The notes below the pieces were generated by a model. It was not told the origin of the DNA. It searched no databases and was given only the letters and a program-made list of their open reading frames with translations. A DNA stretch of 64,000 nucleotides from Candidatus Melainabacteria bacterium (GTDB lineage Bacteria > Cyanobacteriota > Vampirovibrionia > Obscuribacterales > Obscuribacteraceae): positions 124,001 to 188,000 of the forward strand of contig RXJR01000001.1 in NCBI GenBank assembly GCA_003963305.1, read 5' to 3'. The position numbers were made by a program, and so were the translations under genes. Positions 61,459 to 64,000 of this stretch are shown piece after piece (position 1 is the first letter of the stretch; each line of letters opens with the position of its first letter).

Positions 61459-64000
61459 TTGACCGAACGTGCAAGAGATGAAATTCAAGCAAATCAGCCT
61501 GGCACCATATCAGGTGACACGGAGTATCGCGCCGATGACATAGTAGGCGGACGTTACCGCATTATCTCTCTAATCGGGAGAGGCGGCATGGGTGTCGTGT
61601 ACAAAGCCGAACAGATATTCCTGGGCAAAGAACTAGCACTGAAAACCATCGATTCCGCGTCAAGATCAGAGATCGCAATCCGAAGGTTTCAAGCCGAGGC
61701 GCGCGCCGTTTTCGCGGTCAATCATCCGAATATAGTGGCAGTTCACGATTTTGGATTGCTCGATGATCAAACGCCTTTTCTGGCAATGGAGTTCGTTAAA
61801 GGTCACACTCTCAGCGATCTCATACAAGCGCAAGTATTGTCGGTTGACGATGCATTGAAAGTTTTTATTCAAGTTTGCGCAGGACTTGCACATGCTCATA
61901 AAAATGGCGTCGTCCATAGAGATGTTAAGCCCTCGAACATTATGGTTATCGACGGAATGTCGACTGACACCGAAGGCAGTGTCAAAATTTTAGATTTCGG
62001 CATTGCTAAGTTGACGCAATATGACGGCGATAATATACAGTCGATGACCAGAACTGGGGAGATTTTCGGCAGTCCGATCTACATGAGTCCTGAGCAATGT
62101 AGCGGTGGGCAGATCGACCACCATTCAGACATTTATTCATTGGGCTGCGTGCTATTCGAAACATTGACAGGCACTCCGCCGTTTGTAGGAGAAAGCGCAC
62201 TCTCTACGATGATGATGCATCAAGACGGAGCCACACCAACGCTAAAAGAAGCGTCACTGGGCACTAATTACGACCAGGCTCTCGAACAAGTCGTCAAAAC
62301 GATGCTCTCAAAAAAACCTGAGGATCGCTACCAGAATTTGAATGAGACAGCAAACGATCTCATAGCCATAAGAAAAGGGCAATCTGAGAATCTAAGCATC
62401 AACAGGAAAAGCAATGCCGTTCTATCGAAGAAGACACAAGCGACTATATCGCTGAAGCGACCGCAGCTGGCAGCGTGGCTCGGATCAGTGGCAGCAATTT
62501 CTACGATAACGACTTTTCTCATCATGCAACTGTGGTTTCTGAGTCAGGATAATGCGCCGAAAAAGTCGCCATCTGAGCCGGGTAATGCTCCAGTTCCTCA
62601 AAAATTGTCACCGAAGACATTTAAAGCCGAACTCGAAAATCAGGCACCAGATTCGCATGCGGTACATGTCTGGTTCAACAGGGATATCGAGCAGAACAAA
62701 AATGTCTTCTCCGGAAGAGTAATCTCCGACCAAGATTTGGCGGCATTCAAAGACTACAAAGGTGCTCAATCTCTGGATATTCAAGACTTGAACTCCCACG
62801 AAGTAACGAACAAAGGATTGAGCTACCTGACAAAATCAAAATTGCTGAGCCTTTATATCAAAGGCGAGCTGCAAGACATCGACAACTTCTCGCAACTCAC
62901 GCACTTGAATGATCTCAGTGTCAGTAAAAGCACACTCAACAAGAACGCCATCTCAGATATTGTCAAACTCAAAATGCTAGCGACTCTAAATATAGACCGC
63001 GTCGACAACATTACTGAGGATCAGATTCGACAGTTGACGCACTCAAATTCACTAACGACTCTGGTACTTACAAAGGAGACTTACTCGACTCAGTTCATCA
63101 AAGAATTGCGTGAAAAGATGCCCCAGTGTCGCCTGGTGAACTACGAGGGCGAATCACTACTGAAAATGAGCAACCAGCCGAATCTAGCAGCCCGATATGA
63201 GAGCACTATTTCGAAGCTTGAAAAGATCAGATCACGAAATCCCAGATCAATTGGTGTAGCCATTTGTCTTCAGCAGGCGGCTGAAATTCGCATGGAACAA
63301 AAACAGTTTGCTGAGGCTTCGAAACTTTTGGACGAGGCAATCAAACTGGTGGAAAAGAATGGCAACGATGACGCCTTACCGCCACTATTGAAAGATGCAG
63401 CAACGGCTGCCAGTAAAAATCACAATCTTCCCGAAGCAATTAAATTCTCCGATAGACTGGTTGCATTGGCTCCGGCGACAATGTTTCACAATCACCCCGA
63501 GATATACGATTTAATCGAAGAAGTGGACCAGTATCCAAAGCTACTTCGGCAATGGGAGAAAGTAGTTAGCTATTGCAACGTTGCGATCGAACTATTCGAA
63601 AAATTTCCTGATGCAATCAAATCATCCAAGAAGATGCAGTTTTACACCGATGCCGGCGACTGCAATGTACTGCTGAAAAACAAAGCGTCCGCGTTGGAAG
63701 ACTTCAGGAAACTAGAGCCTCTAACCGATCCGAATCCGGCAAGAGACTTCTACTGGCACGCCTCAGCATTAGTCAGAATGGGGCGCTGCTTGCCCACTGC
63801 CGCCGAACAAAAAGCGAGTTACATAAAAGGCATCCAGATGATTGAACGAGGGGGCATGCCTGATACACTCAATCTTCTTGAACACTATTGCGACGCCTGC
63901 GTTAATACCGGCAAACTTCTCCTGAGAGAAGGAAAAGCGGAAGAAGCTCTCGAGTACAACAAAAGAGGTCTGGACGTTGTCGAGCAGCGCATGAAAGATC
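61459..64000 (+). CDS. Receptor-like Ser/Thr kinase with LRR and TPR regions (copy 4, runs off right edge)
   Basis: At least 847 codons, open to the window end. It starts MTERARDEIQANQ from TTG at 61459, with AGGAA about 10 bases upstream. Kinase: GRGGMGVVYK, LALK, VVHRDVKPSN, ILDFGIAK, TRTGEIFGSPIYMSPEQCSG. Membrane segment LAAWLGSVAAISTITTFLIMQLWFL, LRRs with LTHLNDLSVSKSTLNKNAISDIVKLKMLATLNIDR, then TPRs. It lies 12 bases behind copy 3 in the same operon. Only the last TPRs are missing. Confidence 0.92.
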   Translation, partial: MTERARDEIQANQPGTISGDTEYRADDIVGGRYRIISLIGRGGMGVVYKAEQIFLGKELALKTIDSASRSEIAIRRFQAEARAVFAVNHPNIVAVHDFGLLDDQTPFLAMEFVKGHTLSDLIQAQVLSVDDALKVFIQVCAGLAHAHKNGVVHRDVKPSNIMVIDGMSTDTEGSVKILDFGIAKLTQYDGDNIQSMTRTGEIFGSPIYMSPEQCSGGQIDHHSDIYSLGCVLFETLTGTPPFVGESALSTMMMHQDGATPTLKEASLGTNYDQALEQVVKTMLSKKPEDRYQNLNETANDLIAIRKGQSENLSINRKSNAVLSKKTQATISLKRPQLAAWLGSVAAISTITTFLIMQLWFLSQDNAPKKSPSEPGNAPVPQKLSPKTFKAELENQAPDSHAVHVWFNRDIEQNKNVFSGRVISDQDLAAFKDYKGAQSLDIQDLNSHEVTNKGLSYLTKSKLLSLYIKGELQDIDNFSQLTHLNDLSVSKSTLNKNAISDIVKLKMLATLNIDRVDNITEDQIRQLTHSNSLTTLVLTKETYSTQFIKELREKMPQCRLVNYEGESLLKMSNQPNLAARYESTISKLEKIRSRNPRSIGVAICLQQAAEIRMEQKQFAEASKLLDEAIKLVEKNGNDDALPPLLKDAATAASKNHNLPEAIKFSDRLVALAPATMFHNHPEIYDLIEEVDQYPKLLRQWEKVVSYCNVAIELFEKFPDAIKSSKKMQFYTDAGDCNVLLKNKASALEDFRKLEPLTDPNPARDFYWHASALVRMGRCLPTAAEQKASYIKGIQMIERGGMPDTLNLLEHYCDACVNTGKLLLREGKAEEALEYNKRGLDVVEQRMKD

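Noticed and set aside
1-64000. tRNA, rRNA, insertion sequence or prophage genes
   Set aside because: I looked for cloverleaf TPsiC motifs, transposase motifs and terminal inverted repeats and found none that hold up by eye.

Overview
The window reads as chromosomal DNA from a bacterium with a double-membrane envelope: it has a TolC-type outer-membrane factor, two HlyD-type periplasmic adaptors and many signal peptides. The mix of genes (large Ser/Thr kinases with leucine-rich and TPR repeats, a large exported catalase, hemerythrin-like proteins, phytochrome and LOV photoreceptors, a BioY-like protein) fits a large-genome non-photosynthetic relative of cyanobacteria, such as the Obscuribacterales in Melainabacteria/Vampirovibrionia. 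That placement is inference from gene content. No rRNA, tRNA, CRISPR array, transposase or phage gene is visible.

Layout. 1-574: start of an exported protein running off the left edge. 575-1312: no gene, one strong minus-strand terminator. 1313-4154: SDR oxidoreductase, LOV-type blue-light histidine kinase and a convergent OmpR-type response regulator. 4306-5304: hairpin repeat array behind a ferredoxin/metallo-beta-lactamase fusion. 5437-7403: matrixin-like protease, membrane protein, XRE regulator. 7409-14004 (minus): metallophosphoesterase, BioY-like protein, rimI, tsaB, secA. 14397-17894: rlmN, TPR/zinc-ribbon protein, conserved protein, a 43-residue metallothionein-like gene and a 49-residue membrane protein. 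17971-21976 (minus): phytochrome without an output domain, ECF sigma factor, repeat-rich exported protein. 22104-25286: kinase/LRR receptor and MscS channel. 25478-31226 (minus): exported catalase, acidic protein, two hemerythrin-like proteins (one with a histone-like tail), transaldolase. 31391-32265: nucleotidyltransferase with a small coupled partner. 32448-41462: a YbhFSRG-like ABC exporter operon plus tolC, under a divergent TetR regulator with two matching operators. 41570-48115: membrane, secreted, ferredoxin, DUF1858/DUF2249, metallo-beta-lactamase and GNAT genes. 48599-53100: DUF6328-like protein, then a TetR/EmrA/EmrB-like efflux operon behind a 32-bp perfect palindrome. 53277-64000: four tandem, mostly overlapping genes for membrane Ser/Thr kinases with LRR and TPR sensor regions; the last runs off the right edge.

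How the genes work together. Two exporter systems each carry their own TetR regulator and palindromic operators. secA, tsaB, rimI and rlmN are housekeeping. Catalase, hemerythrins and transaldolase form a plausible oxidative or oxygen-stress block. Environmental sensing stands out: a LOV kinase, a phytochrome, an ECF sigma factor and five receptor kinases lie within 64 kb.

Two further themes recur. Several genes have a short tandem-repeat array starting within about 30 bases of the stop codon. Two of these arrays share a 24-bp hairpin unit whose stem differs between loci by a compensatory base change. Many genes appear to start with TTG or GTG and are joined by 4-base stop/start overlaps.
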